Of a stretch of DNA of 64,000 bases, positions 1-8,114 are shown one piece after another. The position numbers were made by a program, and so were the translations under genes. Source of the stretch: Streptomyces canus 299MFChir4.1 (GTDB lineage: Bacteria > Actinomycetota > Actinomycetes > Streptomycetales > Streptomycetaceae); assembly GCF_000383615.1 (NCBI RefSeq), contig NZ_KB911585.1:406939-470938 (forward strand), written 5' to 3'. The notes beneath the pieces were generated by a model. That model did no database searches. It saw only the letters and a program-made list of their open reading frames with translations, and was not told the origin of the DNA. Position 1 is the first letter of the stretch. Every line of letters begins with the position of its first letter.

Positions 1-219
1 TCCTCCCACCTACAAGGAACCGCCCTGAGCCAACCGCCCGGCAGCTCCGTGACGTCCAGCATCCAACGCCATCGCGCCCGACTCACCAGTAACGCAGTGA
101 AGTTGGCATGCAGACGGGTGCAGATCTGATGGCGGTGCCCAACGAGCCCGTCCACCGCGCACCACAGACGCAGGTGCCGGTGAGGCCTCCGCACGAGAAG
201 TCCGCTCACCCGAACACCC

Positions 220-248
220 TTGCCGACAATCGAGCACACACCTACGCT
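220..248 (+). promoter_or_regulatory. Candidate sigma-70-like promoter of the first MFS gene
   Basis: TTGCCG (220-225), a 17-bp spacer, and TACGCT (243-248) fit a vegetative -35/-10 pair. Transcription would start near 255, which leaves a short leader before the ATG at 273 and argues against starts placed further upstream. No Shine-Dalgarno sequence is evident before the ATG. Confidence 0.4.
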
Positions 249-272
249 GACTTTGTGCCGCTTATAAACAAA

Positions 273-1481
273 ATGCGAACACGCATAACCGTGCCGGACA
301 ACTCCCTCACCCGACTCCGTATCACCCTCACCGTCTTCTTCGCCCTCGACGGCTTCGTCTTCGCCGGGTGGGTCGTCCGCATCCCCGCGATCAAGGAACA
401 GACCGGCGCCTCCGCCAGCGCCCTCGGCCTCGCCCTCCTCGGGGTCTCGGCCGGCGCGGTGATCACCATGATGCTCACGGGGCGGCTGTGCCGCCGCTAC
501 GGGACCCACCGGGTCACGGTCGTCTGCGCCGTCCTGCTCTCCCTCAGCGTCGCCCTTCCGCCGCTGACCCACTCCGCGCCGGCACTCGGCGCCGTGCTGC
601 TGGTCTTCGGTGCCGCGTACGGCAGCATCAACGTCGCGTTCAACAGTGCCGCCGTCGACCTGGTGGGCGTCCTGCGGCGGCCCATCATGCCCAGCTTCCA
701 CGCGGCCTTCAGCCTGGGCGGGATGCTCGGTGCCGGGCTCGGCGGGCTGGTCGCCGGCGGCCTGTCCCCCACATGGCACCTGTTCGGTCTCACCGTGATC
801 GGACTGCTGGTCACGGCCGTCGCGGGCCGCACCCTGCTGCGGATCGAGCCCCCGACGCCCACGACGCCCACGCAGGACAAGCCGGAGCAGAGGTCCGCAC
901 CCCACCTCTCGGGCAACCCCGCCCCCGCCCCTCCCCGCACCCGCGGCCTGGTCGTCACCTTCGGCCTGATCGCCTTGTGCACGGCCTACGGCGAGGGGGC
1001 CCTGGCCGACTGGAGTGCCCTGCATCTGGAGCACGACCTGGACGCCACTCCCGGTGTCGCGGCGGTCGGTTACTCGTGTTTCGCGCTGGCCATGACCATC
1101 GGCAGGCTGACCGGCACCAGGCTGCTGGAGCGACTCGGCCAGACCCGTACGCTCGTGGGCGGCGGCACCACCGCCGCGCTCGGCATGCTGCTCGGCGCCC
1201 TCGCCCCCTCCGTCTGGGCGGCACTTCTCGGCTTCATGATCACAGGGCTCGGCCTGGCCAACCTCTTCCCGGTCGCCGTCGAGCGTGCGGGCAGGCTGGC
1301 CGGGCCCGACGGGGTCGCCATCGCCTCCACCCTCGGCTACGGCGGCATGCTCCTCGGTCCGCCCGCCATCGGCTTCATGGCCGACTGGTTCTCCCTCCCC
1401 GCCGCCCTCACCAGTGTCGCGGTACTCGCCGCCACCGCCGCGGCCATCGCAGCGCTGACCCGGCGCGCGGCAGCGGGCTGA
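273..1481 (+). CDS. MFS transporter
   Basis: A 402-residue polytopic membrane protein with about twelve hydrophobic segments, as expected for a major facilitator superfamily permease. A basic loop between segments 2 and 3 (GRLCRRYGTHRV) resembles the conserved MFS loop motif, and a proline/alanine/charge-rich stretch around residues 190-220 marks the central cytoplasmic loop between two six-helix halves. Glycine-rich helices and a conserved-looking FHAAFSLGGMLG segment recall the YbjJ-type branch; the substrate cannot be inferred. I start it at the ATG at 273 because a promoter-like pair ends at 248; an in-frame start at 108 would lie upstream of that promoter and adds non-hydrophobic, low-complexity sequence. 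A GTG at 291 is the alternative. It stands alone, with the next gene on the opposite strand. Confidence 0.85.
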   Translation: MRTRITVPDNSLTRLRITLTVFFALDGFVFAGWVVRIPAIKEQTGASASALGLALLGVSAGAVITMMLTGRLCRRYGTHRVTVVCAVLLSLSVALPPLTHSAPALGAVLLVFGAAYGSINVAFNSAAVDLVGVLRRPIMPSFHAAFSLGGMLGAGLGGLVAGGLSPTWHLFGLTVIGLLVTAVAGRTLLRIEPPTPTTPTQDKPEQRSAPHLSGNPAPAPPRTRGLVVTFGLIALCTAYGEGALADWSALHLEHDLDATPGVAAVGYSCFALAMTIGRLTGTRLLERLGQTRTLVGGGTTAALGMLLGALAPSVWAALLGFMITGLGLANLFPVAVERAGRLAGPDGVAIASTLGYGGMLLGPPAIGFMADWFSLPAALTSVAVLAATAAAIAALTRRAAAG

Positions 1482-1591
1482 CCACGGCCGGGCCGGCCCA
1501 AGACCTGGTGCCTGCTGCCTGCCGCCTGCCGCACTCTCCGGGATTCCACAGGCCAGGCAGGCCCATCCGGCGCGCTCCGGATCACGCCGGT

Positions 1592-1948
1592 TCACTCGGG
1601 ATGGGCCACGGCTTCCTTCTGCAACTGCACGGCCGCCAACAGGCTCAGCCCCGGCTCCGCCTTGCGCAGTGCCCGCACCGCCGCGACCGAGGCGATGTCA
1701 CCCGTGAAGCCGACGGCGGCCAGCCGGGAGCGGACCCAGCGGGCGCGCAGCACGGTCTCGTTGGCCGCGGCGGTGGACTCGACGAGCGCCACGGCGCGTT
1801 CCAGCCCAGGGCGTTCCTCGGGCGAAGCATCGTCCAGCGCTTGGCGCAGGGCGGCCCCGACGACGTCCGAGTCCCGGACGAGCAGCACGAAGTTGTGTTT
1901 CTTGTTCAGTCCCGCGATTCCCGGCATGCGGAACATCGTGGCGGTCAT
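1592..1948 (-). CDS. Hypothetical protein, about 118 residues
   Basis: I do not recognise this protein. It has strongly GC-biased third positions throughout, as real genes here do, and is predicted soluble and mostly alpha-helical, with an N-terminal patch containing MPGIAGLNKKH followed by a hydrophobic strand (NFVLLV) and Ala/Arg-rich helices. I chose the ATG at 1948; an ATG at 1936 is also possible. A longer in-frame extension to 2050 runs through a 10-bp tandem repeat and looks non-coding. It lies 118 bp downstream of the DJ-1-like gene on the same strand, so read-through is possible, but nothing ties it to a function. Confidence 0.6.
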   Translation of the reverse strand: MTATMFRMPGIAGLNKKHNFVLLVRDSDVVGAALRQALDDASPEERPGLERAVALVESTAAANETVLRARWVRSRLAAVGFTGDIASVAAVRALRKAEPGLSLLAAVQLQKEAVAHPE

Positions 1949-1988
1949 GTTCCGTGGGCGACAAGCGACTTGAGGAGCCTCAGAGACT

Positions 1989-2028
1989 CGGCCCCGCTCG
2001 GCCCCGCTCGGCCCCGCTCGGCCCCGCC
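1989..2028. repeat. Four tandem copies of a 10-bp unit
   Basis: The unit CGGCCCCGCT occurs at 1989, 1999, 2009 and, with one final-base change, 2019. It lies between the DJ-1-like gene and the small hypothetical gene. A simple slippage-prone repeat; no function is implied. Confidence 0.9.
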
Positions 2029-2066
2029 CGGCCGCTCGCCGCCCCGTCACGCACTGGGCGTATCGC

Positions 2067-2762
2067 TCAGCCCAGCTTCTTCAGCAGTTCGACGGCGAGC
2101 GGCGCCGAGGACGCCGGGTTCTGCCCGGTCACCAGGTTGCCGTCGACGATCACATGCGGAGCCCACGGCTCGGCCACCTCGACCTGGACACCGGCCTCGG
2201 TGAGCCGGTCCTGGAGCAGCCACTTCGCCTTGTCGGCGAGGCCGGCCTGGGTCTCCTCGGCGTTGGTGAAGGCGGCCACCCGGCGGCCCGCGAACGCGTT
2301 GGAGCCGTCCGCCCTGGTGGCGGCGAGCAGTGCGGCCGGGGCATGGCAGACGACTCCGAGGGGCTTGCCGCTCTCCAGGGCGCGGGTGAGCAGTCGGCCG
2401 GAGTCCGCGTCGACCGCGAGGTCCTCCATCGGCCCGTGGCCGCCGGGGTAGAAGACGGCCGCGTAGTCGTCGAGGTTCACCTCGTCCAGTCGTACCGGGT
2501 GCTGGAGTTCGGTGGCCGAGGTGAGCACCCCGGCGATACGGTCGGCGTTCTCCTGCCCGCCGTTGACCTCGGCCGCGAGGCTGCCCTTGTCCACGGTCGG
2601 CACGACCCCGCCCGGGGTGGCCACGACGATCTCGTGGCCCGCGGCCTTGAAGGCCTCGTACGGGGCGACGGCCTCCTCGGCCCAGAAGCCGGTCGGGTGC
2701 TGGGTGCCGTCGGCCAGGGTCCACTGGTCGGCACCGGTCATCACAAAGAGGATCTTCGACAT
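2067..2762 (-). CDS. DJ-1/PfpI family protein (Hsp31/class I glutamine amidotransferase-like)
   Basis: A 231-residue protein of the DJ-1/PfpI superfamily. The nucleophile elbow is visible as GVVCHAPAAL with Cys139 and His140, preceded by the FYPGGHG motif (about residues 104-110) and an acidic pair E29-E30 that would sit near the cysteine in this fold. Length and the insert before the GGHGPMEDL segment match the Hsp31-like branch, whose members act as glyoxalase III or protein/nucleotide deglycases, or as chaperones. Which activity applies here cannot be read from sequence. It is divergent from a LysR gene with a 50-bp gap holding a LysR-type palindrome, so LysR control is the simplest guess. 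A TACGGT hexamer (complement of 2769-2774) six bases before the ATG suggests a leaderless transcript. Confidence 0.88.
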   Translation of the reverse strand: MSKILFVMTGADQWTLADGTQHPTGFWAEEAVAPYEAFKAAGHEIVVATPGGVVPTVDKGSLAAEVNGGQENADRIAGVLTSATELQHPVRLDEVNLDDYAAVFYPGGHGPMEDLAVDADSGRLLTRALESGKPLGVVCHAPAALLAATRADGSNAFAGRRVAAFTNAEETQAGLADKAKWLLQDRLTEAGVQVEVAEPWAPHVIVDGNLVTGQNPASSAPLAVELLKKLG

Positions 2763-2785
2763 GGTGAAACCGTAGTCCTGCCCTG

Positions 2786-2802
2786 CTATAGAAATCCAAT
2801 AG
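2786..2802. promoter_or_regulatory. LysR-type T-N11-A palindrome in the divergent promoter
   Basis: CTAT-N9-ATAG (2786-2802) fits the T-N11-A core of LysR boxes and sits midway between the DJ-1-like start (2762) and the lysR start (2813). It overlaps the likely -35 region of the DJ-1-like gene, as expected for a LysR activation or autoregulation site. Confidence 0.5.
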
Positions 2803-2812
2803 GCTCACGCAT

Positions 2813-3757
2813 ATGAGGGATAGGAACTCCAATGGCTCCGAGGATGCGGGGCCGGCCGTCGGTGCGCCGCTGGACCTGAACCTGCTGCGGACCTTCCTGA
2901 GCGTGTACCGCACCGGCTCCTTCACCGCCGGGGCCCGTCTCCTCGGTCTGTCCCAGCCCACGGTCACCACGCAGATCCGCACTCTGGAACGGCAGTTGGG
3001 CCGGGAGTTGTTCGAGCGCCGGGCGCGGGGGGTGACGCCGGCACCGTACGCGGACGAGCTCGCCGCGCGGGTCGTGCAGCCCCTGGACTCGCTCGCCGCG
3101 GTGGCGGGGCCCGCCGGGAGCGCGGAGGACGGCTCGGCCGAGCCGGTGCACCTCGCCGGCCCGGCCGAGCTGCTGTCCCGGTGCGTCCTGCCCGGGCTCG
3201 CACCCCTGGTGGACAAAGGGGTACGACTGCGCATCACGCCTGGTCTGACCGAACCGCTCCTGGACGACCTGCGCGCGGGCCGCCACGACCTGGTGATCGC
3301 CACGTACCGGCCACGCGGCCGCGCGCTCACGGCCCTGCCGCTCAACGACGAGGAGTTCGTCCTGGTCTCCGCCCCCGCCTGGGCCCGGCGGATCGGCGCA
3401 CCGGAACACCTCGCGGCCGCGCTGCACGGCGTCCCGCTCGTCGCCTACGCCGAGGACCTGCCGATCGTGCGCCGCTACTGGCGGCACGTCTTCGGCCGAC
3501 GGCTGGTACGGCAGCCCGCTCTCACCATGCCCGACCTGAACGGGGTGAAGGCCGCGGTGGTCGGGGGAACCGGATTCACCGTGCTCCCCCGCTATCTGTG
3601 CGGCGCGGAGCTGACGTCGGGCGCACTGGTCCTGCTGCACGACCCCGCCGACCCGCCCATCAACACCGGCTTCCTGGTGCAACGCCCCGGCACCTCCGGC
3701 AACCCCCACGTGGCCCTGGTCCGCGACCACCTGCTGCAGGCCGCCCGCGACTGGTAG
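2813..3757 (+). CDS. LysR family transcriptional regulator
   Basis: A 314-residue regulator. The N-terminal winged helix-turn-helix covers about residues 20-80 (LDLNLLRTFLSVYRTGSFTA, then SQPTVTTQIRTLERQLGRELF), and the rest is the periplasmic-binding-like effector domain of LysR proteins. The N-terminal 18 residues are an extra tail relative to typical family members, so a later start is possible but none has a clear ribosome-binding site. It is divergent from the DJ-1-like gene, and LysR proteins commonly control the gene transcribed away from them; the palindrome at 2786-2802 supports this. The effector is unknown. Confidence 0.9.
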   Translation: MRDRNSNGSEDAGPAVGAPLDLNLLRTFLSVYRTGSFTAGARLLGLSQPTVTTQIRTLERQLGRELFERRARGVTPAPYADELAARVVQPLDSLAAVAGPAGSAEDGSAEPVHLAGPAELLSRCVLPGLAPLVDKGVRLRITPGLTEPLLDDLRAGRHDLVIATYRPRGRALTALPLNDEEFVLVSAPAWARRIGAPEHLAAALHGVPLVAYAEDLPIVRRYWRHVFGRRLVRQPALTMPDLNGVKAAVVGGTGFTVLPRYLCGAELTSGALVLLHDPADPPINTGFLVQRPGTSGNPHVALVRDHLLQAARDW

Positions 3758-3834
3758 GCGGGCGGGGGGCGAGGGCAGTGGCCGGTGACCGGGGGTGGAG
3801 GCTGGACAGGCTTGGTGCCCGGCAGGGCCCGCGG

Positions 3835-4335
3835 TCACACGCGACGGCCGGGCAGAGCCGGATCCATGGCCGCGCATGGCGGCCGGGCAGAGCCGGTGGA
3901 CGGGACAGCACCCCCGGCCCCGCACGACGGCCAGCCAGAGCCGACAACGCGACCGGCCCCATAACCACACACGGCAACCAGACAGACCTGATGGACGCAC
4001 AGCACCCGCAGCCCCGCACGACGGCCAGCCAGAGCCGACAACGCGACCGGCTCCACAACCACACGCGGCAACCGGGTGGAGCGGTGGACGGGCACAGCCG
4101 GTGGTCGGACAGGATCCATGGCCGGGCGCTGGGGCGGTGACCGGGCTCGGTGGCCGGACAGGGCCGGTGGTGCCGGGCAGGGTCCGCGGCCACGCACGGC
4201 GGACGGGCAGAGCCAGTGACCGGGCAGGCTCCGCGGCCGCCCACGGCGGTCGGGGTCGGTGGTGCCAGGCAGGCTTCGCGCGGGCGCACAACGGACGGGC
4301 AGAGCCAGTGACCAGGCAAGGTTCGCGGCCGCGCG
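3835..4335. repeat. Degenerate ~46-bp minisatellite filling a 665-bp intergenic region
   Basis: The 665 bp between the lysR stop and the next gene hold a degenerate repeat. Units of about 46-48 bp begin with variants of CGCACGGCGGACGGGCAGAGCC. Double units are clearest: 3905-3979 recurs nearly exactly at 3999-4073 (offset 94), and 4201-4240 recurs at about 4293-4330 (offset 92). About ten diverged copies can be traced. Open frames cross the block on both strands, as expected in GC-rich repeats, but none shows a conserved domain, convincing start or coding bias. I treat it as non-coding. Confidence 0.75.
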
Positions 4336-4422
4336 GAGTCCCTGCCCGGGCGGAGTCCGTACTCGCCGCAGGGGCGGTCACCGCAGGTTCGGCCGCCCGG
4401 CCTCGTCAGGCACACTCCTTCC

Positions 4423-5157
4423 ATGGAGACAGCCGAGTTCATCCGGATCCTGGACCGTGAAGGCCAGTCGCTCGCGTCGGCGGCCGAGCAGGCCGGCCCC
4501 GACGCCAAGGTGCCGACCTGCCCGCAATGGCAGGTGCGGGACCTGCTGCGGCACACGGGCACGGTGCACCGCTGGGCGAGGGCGTTCGTGGCCGAGGAGC
4601 TGACCGAGTTCCGTCCCTTCCCCGACGAACCCGCCCTCGACGGGGAGGAGTTGCTGGCCTGGTTCCGCACCGGCCACCGCCTCCTGGTCGACACGCTGGA
4701 CTCCGCCGCACCCGACGTCCGGTGCTGGCACTTCCTGCCCGCCCCCTCACCGCTCGCCTTCTGGGCCCGGCGGCAGGCCCACGAGACGGCCGTGCACCGC
4801 TTCGACGCCGAGGCGGCGCGCGGCGGCACCCCCGAGGAACCCGGGCGGGACTTCGCGGCCGACGGCATCGACGAGTTGCTGCGCGGCTTCCACGCCCGCG
4901 CGAAGAGCCGGGCCCGCAGCACCGAGCCCCGGGTGCTGCGGGTCCGGGCGAGCGACACGGACGGTGCCGTGTGGACCGTACGACTGACCGAGGAGCCGCC
5001 CGCGACCGAGCCCGGCGAGGCGGGGGACGCCGACTGCGAGGTGTCAGGGCCCGCCGCGCGGCTGTATCTCGCGCTGTGGAACCGGCTGCCGTTCCCGCGG
5101 GTGACCGGGGACCCGTCGGTCGCCGGGCTGTGGCGGGAGAAGTCCGCCGTGGGCTAG
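4423..5157 (+). CDS. Maleylpyruvate isomerase family mycothiol-dependent enzyme
   Basis: A 244-residue DinB-fold protein of the MDMPI family. The N-terminal four-helix domain (about 10-140) carries the metal-binding histidines: H44 in LLRHTGTVHRW, and H120/H125 in RRQAHETAVHRFDAE. The C-terminal part (about 150-244) is the small MDMPI C domain, with the characteristic end segment WNRLPFPRVTGDPSVAGLW. Family members use mycothiol as a cofactor for isomerisation or thiol-transfer reactions; the substrate here is unknown. No good Shine-Dalgarno precedes the ATG. The gene converges with a marR gene, their stop regions overlapping by four bases. Confidence 0.88.
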   Translation: METAEFIRILDREGQSLASAAEQAGPDAKVPTCPQWQVRDLLRHTGTVHRWARAFVAEELTEFRPFPDEPALDGEELLAWFRTGHRLLVDTLDSAAPDVRCWHFLPAPSPLAFWARRQAHETAVHRFDAEAARGGTPEEPGRDFAADGIDELLRGFHARAKSRARSTEPRVLRVRASDTDGAVWTVRLTEEPPATEPGEAGDADCEVSGPAARLYLALWNRLPFPRVTGDPSVAGLWREKSAVG

Positions 5158-5546
5158 GAGGAGGGCTCCAACATCCGGGTGAGGACCGCGCGTTGCACCG
5201 GGAGAGCGTCACGGTGCAACGCGCGTCCCTTGGACGTGAGCGAGACGCGTACGCCCCGCCGGTCCTCCGCGCACATCCCGCGCTCGACGAGTCCGTCCTT
5301 CTCCAGCCGGGCGATCAGCCGCGACAGCGCGCTCTGACTCAGGTGGACCCGCTCGGAGATCTCCTGCACACGGTAGGCGCAGCCGCCGTCGGCGAGGACG
5401 TCCAGCACCTCGAAGTCGCTGGCGCACAGGCCGTGTTGATGGAGAGCGCGATCCAGTTCGCACTGCGTGCGCGCGTGCAGCGCGAGGATGTCCCGCCACT
5501 GCTCCGCGAGTGCCCGCTCGGGCTTCTTCGCCACCATGCGCGGCAC
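5154..5546 (-). CDS. MarR family transcriptional regulator
   Basis: A compact 130-residue MarR protein. The winged helix is clear: YRVQEISERVHLSQSALSRL, followed by a wing with CAEDRRGVRVSLT, typical of MarR DNA-binding domains. It is divergent from an MFS efflux gene, and the 77-bp gap contains two inverted repeats overlapping a promoter, the classic arrangement of a MarR repressor controlling itself and an exporter. An ATG three codons further in (5537) is an alternative start. The inducing ligand cannot be predicted. Confidence 0.92.
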   Translation of the reverse strand: MPRMVAKKPERALAEQWRDILALHARTQCELDRALHQHGLCASDFEVLDVLADGGCAYRVQEISERVHLSQSALSRLIARLEKDGLVERGMCAEDRRGVRVSLTSKGRALHRDALPVQRAVLTRMLEPSS

Positions 5547-5581
5547 CGTAGCAGAGAAGACGAATTATTGCACTGGAATTA

Positions 5582-5616
5582 AATGCGCTTGCATTCGATG
5601 CATGTGCATGTAGTGT
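5582..5616 (+). promoter_or_regulatory. Promoter with two palindromic MarR operators, likely leaderless
   Basis: AATGC-N4-GCATT (5582-5595) and ATGCA-TG-TGCAT (5598-5609) are adjacent inverted repeats. They overlap a promoter formed by TTGCAT (5589-5594), a 16-bp spacer and TAGTGT (5611-5616). The MFS ATG at 5624 begins 8 bases after the -10, so the mRNA is probably leaderless. A repressor on these repeats would occlude the promoter. Confidence 0.65.
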
Positions 5617-5623
5617 CTTCGCC

Positions 5624-7114
5624 ATGACCTCTCCGCTCACCACCCCCGCGGACCCGTCCTCAGCGGTCCGCTGGACACCCAGGCTCTGGGGCACCCTGCT
5701 GGTGCTGTGCGCCGCGATGTTCCTGGACGCCCTCGACGTCTCGATGGTCGGCGTCGCGCTCCCGTCCATCGGCGCCGACCTGGGCCTTTCCACCTCGACG
5801 CTGCAATGGATCGTCAGCGGCTACATCCTCGGCTACGGCGGTCTCCTGCTCCTGGGCGGCCGGGCCGCCGACCTGCTGGGCCGGCGCCAGGTCTTCCTGG
5901 TGGCCCTCGGAGTCTTCGCGGTCGCCTCGCTCCTCGGCGGCCTCGTCGACTCGGGTCCGCTGCTGATCGCCAGCCGTTTCGTCAAGGGCCTCAGCGCCGC
6001 CTTCACCGCGCCCGCGGGCCTGTCCATCATCACCACGACCTTCGCCGAAGGCCCCCTGCGCAACCGCGCGTTGTCCATCTACACCACCTGCGGCGCCACG
6101 GGCTACTCAATGGGCCTGGTCTTCTCGGGCCTGCTCACGGAGGCCAGTTGGCGCTACACCATGCTGCTGCCCGCCCCCGTCGCCCTGCTCGCCCTCGTCG
6201 TCGGCCTGCGCCTGCTGCCGCGCAGTGAGCGCGAGCAGAGCACCGGCGGCTACGACATCCCCGGCGCCGTCCTCGGGACCGCCTCGATGCTGCTGCTCGT
6301 GTTCACCGTGGTCCAGGCACCGGAAGCGGGGTGGGGTTCGGCCCGCACACTCCTCTCCTTCGTCGCCGTGACCGCCCTGCTGGCCGCCTTCGTGGCCGTC
6401 GAGCGGCGCAGCCCGAGCCCGCTGATCCGGCTCGGCGTGCTCCGCTCGGGACCCCAGGTACGGGCCCAGTTGGGTGCGTTGACGTTCCTCGGCAGCTACA
6501 TGGGCTTCCAGTTCCTGGTGACCTTCTACATGCAGCAACTGCTCGGCTGGTCGGCGCTGCACACCGCGCTGGCCTTCCTCCCGGCGGGTGCGCTCGTGGC
6601 CCTGTCCGCCACCAAGGTGGGCACCGTCATCGACCGGTTCGGCACCCCGCGGCTGATCGTGGCGGGCTTCGCGCTGATGGTCGTCGGCTATCTGCTGTTC
6701 CTGCGCATCGACCTCGCCCCGGTCTACGCGGCGGTGATCCTGCCGACCATGCTGCTGGTCGGCGCCGCCTTCGCGCTGACCTTCCCGTCGCTCAACGTCC
6801 AGGCCACCAACGGCGTGGACGAGCACGAGCAGGGCATGGTCTCGGGCCTGCTCAACACCTCGGTCCAGGTGGGCGGCGCGCTGTTCCTCGCGGTGGTGAC
6901 GGCGGTCCTGACGGCGAACGCCCCCGAGGAGGGCGCGTCCCCGCAGGCCGTGCTCGACAGCTATCTGCCCGCCCTGACGGTGGTCACCGGGATCGCGGTC
7001 CTGGGTCTGCTGATCTCGCTCACCGGCCTGCGCGTCCGTCGCCGGCAGGAGAGCGTGGTCGTCGCCAAGTCCACCTCCCTGGAGGAGACGGAGCGCGTGG
7101 TCGTCCACGACTAG
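5624..7114 (+). CDS. MFS drug-efflux transporter, DHA2 family
   Basis: A 496-residue protein with about fourteen transmembrane segments, the size and topology of DHA2 (14-TMS) drug:proton antiporters. The loop between segments 2 and 3, GGRAADLLGRRQVFL, is motif A of the family. The opening AAMFLDALDVSMVGVALPSI matches motif D1 (the usual LDxTIVNVALP), with serine-methionine replacing the common threonine-isoleucine. Expression is probably derepressed by ligand binding to the divergent MarR protein. The -10 hexamer lies so close to the ATG that the transcript is probably leaderless. Substrates cannot be inferred. Confidence 0.92.
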   Translation: MTSPLTTPADPSSAVRWTPRLWGTLLVLCAAMFLDALDVSMVGVALPSIGADLGLSTSTLQWIVSGYILGYGGLLLLGGRAADLLGRRQVFLVALGVFAVASLLGGLVDSGPLLIASRFVKGLSAAFTAPAGLSIITTTFAEGPLRNRALSIYTTCGATGYSMGLVFSGLLTEASWRYTMLLPAPVALLALVVGLRLLPRSEREQSTGGYDIPGAVLGTASMLLLVFTVVQAPEAGWGSARTLLSFVAVTALLAAFVAVERRSPSPLIRLGVLRSGPQVRAQLGALTFLGSYMGFQFLVTFYMQQLLGWSALHTALAFLPAGALVALSATKVGTVIDRFGTPRLIVAGFALMVVGYLLFLRIDLAPVYAAVILPTMLLVGAAFALTFPSLNVQATNGVDEHEQGMVSGLLNTSVQVGGALFLAVVTAVLTANAPEEGASPQAVLDSYLPALTVVTGIAVLGLLISLTGLRVRRRQESVVVAKSTSLEETERVVVHD

Positions 7115-7142
7115 CGCGCACCGGGGGACGCCTCCTCCGACA

Positions 7143-7184
7143 CCGGGTGCCCGGCGGAGCCTGCTTGCTCCGCCGGGCACCCGG
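7143..7184 (+). terminator. Strong hairpin terminator after the MFS gene
   Basis: Perfect 18-bp arms (CCGGGTGCCCGGCGGAGC, 7143-7160, and its complement 7167-7184) with a 6-base loop, starting 28 bp after the MFS stop. No U-tract, as is common in streptomycetes. Confidence 0.85.
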
Positions 7185-7200
7185 CTGTGAGACTCCGAGG

Positions 7201-7488
7201 ATGGAGACGTACGGGGGACGCCGGAACCAGGCGGAGCGGGACGCCGTCACCGTCGAGACCGGATACGCGCTGTGCAGCGCGCTGTTCGCGGCGGCGGTGC
7301 TGTTCGGGGCGGTGGCGGAACCGGCGCTGCTGTTCGAACTGCCCGGCACCGTGGAGAAGTTGCTGCTGCGGATCGGGCTCACGATCGCCCCCGTGGTCTT
7401 CGTCGCCCGGGTGATCAGTGTGCTGGTGCGCTTCCGGCGGGAGCGCCCTCAGCCCAGCCAGCCGGGCCGCACCAACCCCGACTCGTAG
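7201..7488 (+). CDS. Small two-helix membrane protein (DUF6332-like)
   Basis: A 95-residue protein with a charged N-terminus (RRNQAERDAVTVETGYA) and two hydrophobic helices (about 22-42 and 58-76) followed by a basic tail. The QAERDAVTVE opening and layout match my recollection of the Streptomyces DUF6332 family, but I could not confirm this. Function unknown. It begins after a strong terminator, so it should have its own promoter, and its 3' end overlaps the convergent response-regulator gene by 40 bp. Confidence 0.65.
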   Translation: METYGGRRNQAERDAVTVETGYALCSALFAAAVLFGAVAEPALLFELPGTVEKLLLRIGLTIAPVVFVARVISVLVRFRRERPQPSQPGRTNPDS

Positions 7489-8114
7489 GCAAGGACCACC
7501 AGTTGGGCCCGGTCGCGGGCGCCGAGCTTGACCATCGTGCGGCTGACGTGGGTCTTCGCGGTGAGCGGGCTGACGACCAGACGGCGGGCGATCTCCTCGT
7601 TGGACAGACCGATGCCGACCAGGGCCATCACCTCCCGTTCCCGCTCGGTGAGTCCGGCGAGGGCACCTTCCGCTTCGGGCTCCTTGGAGCGGGCCGCGAA
7701 CTCGGCGATGAGACGGCGGGTCACCCCCGGTGAGAGGAGCGCGTCGCCCTCGACCACCGCCCTCACGGCCCGCAGGAGTTCCTCCGGTTCGGTGTCCTTG
7801 ACCAGAAAGCCGGAGGCGCCGGAGCGGATCGCCTCGAAGACGTACTCGTCGAGCTCGAAGGTGGTCAGCATGACCACCTTCACGTCCTTCAGGGCGGTGT
7901 CCTCGGTGATGCGCCGGGTCGCGGCGAGCCCGTCGAGCAGCGGCATCCGGATGTCCATCAGGACGATGTCCGGCCGCAGTTCGCGCACCTCGCGCAGCGC
8001 CGCCTCACCTTCCGGGGCCTCGCCCGCCACCTCGATGTCCGGCTGCGCGTCGAGCAGGGCCCGGAAACCGGCCCGCACGAGTGACTGGTCGTCGGCGAGC
8101 AGTACGCGGATCAC
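7449..8114 (-). CDS. NarL/LuxR-type response regulator
   Basis: A 221-residue two-domain response regulator. The receiver domain (1-120) has the acidic pair D8-D9, phospho-acceptor D54 (VLMDIRMP) and the conserved K106 (FLVKD). The C-terminal LuxR helix-turn-helix is LTEREREVMALVGIGLSNEEIARRL and onward. It directly follows the histidine kinase gene with a 4-bp ATGA overlap, so the two are translationally coupled cognate partners. Targets are unknown; regulators of this class often control the adjacent genes, here the small membrane protein or the TetR gene, but no shared site is obvious. Confidence 0.94.
   Translation of the reverse strand: MIRVLLADDQSLVRAGFRALLDAQPDIEVAGEAPEGEAALREVRELRPDIVLMDIRMPLLDGLAATRRITEDTALKDVKVVMLTTFELDEYVFEAIRSGASGFLVKDTEPEELLRAVRAVVEGDALLSPGVTRRLIAEFAARSKEPEAEGALAGLTEREREVMALVGIGLSNEEIARRLVVSPLTAKTHVSRTMVKLGARDRAQLVVLAYESGLVRPGWLG

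Noticed and set aside
10..237. A 75-codon frame at the left edge
   Set aside because: No domain, Arg/Ala/Ser-rich, and lies opposite the leader of the MFS gene.
368..2203. A 611-codon frame over the first MFS gene and beyond
   Set aside because: Arg/Pro-rich composition without domains; it is a shadow of genes on both strands.
3835..4335. Possible CRISPR array
   Set aside because: The units are diverged and directly abutting with no unique spacers, and no cas genes are near.
3660..4958. Long open frames through the minisatellite on both strands
   Set aside because: Low-complexity Arg/Pro/Ala/Cys translations, no shared start or motif; explained by repeats in GC-rich DNA.
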